Below, piece by piece: positions 62,752 to 64,000 of a DNA stretch of 64,000 nt; positions within the stretch are counted from its first letter, which is position 1, and each line of letters opens with the position of its first letter. Position numbers and translations under genes: made by a program. The stretch is from Engraulis encrasicolus (lineage: Eukaryota > Chordata > Actinopteri > Clupeiformes > Engraulidae): positions 496,001-560,000 of the forward strand of contig NC_085876.1 of NCBI RefSeq assembly GCF_034702125.1. The letters run 5' to 3'. Under the pieces are notes generated by a model, which had not been told where the DNA came from, made no database searches, and saw only the letters and a program-made list of their open reading frames with translations.

Positions 62752-64000
62752 CACATGAGACTTTCACAGCCTTGTTACAATTGTTGCTTTAGTACGAGTA
62801 CACTACATTGCAAATCCTGTGCATAACACATCAATCCCTACATTCCCATAATATCTATTACAGTATTGTTTTAACCACAAAATGTAATTATTTTCTAGTG
62901 TTTAAAAAAAGGAACCTACTCATATGTCTATGTGCAGTATCTGTATACAGTATCTCCCTCTGAAATGTATTATTCAGCCAGTTGGATGCGATGTTGCATA
63001 ACTCTGCTCTCACATTTTTAGACAGCCAAAAGAAACGTGTGAAACCCAGATAAAACATTCAATTTGAGATAGTAGGTGAATGTGTTTCCACTTTAATAAA
63101 CATTTAAATGTAGAACTGCACTGACACAACTGTAATGACAAACTGACATTAGGGCATGAAATAGATGTGAAAATCCTGTTTACACACAAAAAAATAATCA
63201 CGTAGGAGCCCATGTCATCACAAGCAGAAAAGAACAAAGATAATCCTGTACCTGAACATGATGTTTTCACAGAAGCCTTACAGCACAATCAACTTGAATT
63301 TAGTCCAGTACAAGCGTATGTAAGCATACCAAAATAAGACCAACAAATGTCTGATCCATTTGTTTCTGACAGTTAACTAATGAGCCTGTTTTCAGCTCTA
63401 GAAGTTTCTCTCCGCTGCAATAGAATGTCTGGAAGCGCTAGCTAAGGCCCACGCACCATTATGTACATATACCCACTTCTTCGCCTGCGCTTTCGCCTGC
63501 TCGCTCCCTTTCCCTCCTGTTTCACTTCGCTCTCGCTCTCACTTTCTCTCTCTCTCCCTCTCTCTCTTTTTCTCTCTCTCTCTCTCCATCTCCTTCCCTT
63601 CCACTGCTATCCAACATTCAGCTCAATGGTGCATTTGCGAGCGTCATGTGTTGAGAGAAGATAAATCAAATCTCCTCTTCGCTTCTTGGCTGATGTCTAT
63701 TTGCAAACAGCATTTTGTAATTAGCAGACTGTTTACATACATAAGCGGGGTGTCTTTTAAACCCTGTCCTCCGTGTCAAGGAGGAACGCTTCAGTTTCGA
63801 GGCATTCCTTTTCCAATTTGCCATGATAGTAGTAACCAAATGGACTGTGATTTCATTGAAATGGGTATATAACCTCTAATCTATTATCATTTCCAGGACA
63901 GAGAAGGAGATATTCTCCCATAAAGAAGCTGTATTATGTAACATATTGCTTAAGTCAATTAAATTAAATCTTTTCAAACACCACATGCATACAAAGCCAA
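62752..64000. other. Upstream hivep1 intron, no exon recognised
   Basis: AT-rich sequence with a CT-rich tract at about 63528-63600. The basic N-terminal coding exon expected for HIVEP1 was looked for on the minus strand and not found, so it should lie further upstream. Confidence 0.55.

Overview
This is a nuclear vertebrate genomic window, almost certainly from a teleost fish. It is AT-rich and interrupted by long GT and CT microsatellites. It is full of fish-type Tc1/mariner, hAT-like and MITE insertions and tRNA-derived SINEs. The only protein-coding host gene I can support has widely spaced exons with GT-AG junctions.

Host gene. The right half (about 34.4-61.1 kb, minus strand) holds the 3' seven coding exons of hivep1, a very large zinc-finger transcription factor of the HIVEP/ZAS (Schnurri) family. 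The giant exon (61144-55311) carries the N-terminal C2H2 pair, the central CCHC finger, a basic nuclear-localisation-like stretch and most of the Ser/Pro-rich protein. Two short exons then lead into the C-terminal C2H2 pair, which is split across exons at 54648-54473 and 44105-44004. An acidic exon (42684-42418), a low-complexity exon (38014-37599) and the terminal exon (36211-34850) follow. The reading phases of all seven exons agree and give about 2,763 codons. The short first coding exon(s), expected to carry roughly 40 residues, are not in the window and should lie beyond 64000.

Mobile DNA inside hivep1. The intron at 42417-38015 contains a Tc1-like transposon with an uninterrupted 337-residue DD34E transposase and IR/DR-type ends (38755-40367). 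A decayed second Tc1 lies next to it (40436-42031). The 10.4-kb intron 54472-44106 carries a fold-back Tc1 derivative (52707-54338), a very large inverted repeat (45591-50115), a 59-bp-arm palindrome, hAT-type MITEs and a GTGCT pentanucleotide array. Smaller MITEs sit in the 379-nt intron and upstream of the giant exon.

Left half (1-34 kb). I recognise no host exon here. The region is a mosaic of repeats: SINEs (one with an 11-bp target duplication), several hAT-type elements with 8-bp target duplications, long-TIR MITEs, two broken LINE fragments, two probable solo LTRs, and a three-layer nest at 26062-28471. A tandemly repeated segment at the extreme left edge looks codon-constrained and could belong to an exon array outside the window.

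All element family names are recognised by structure and motif, not by database search.
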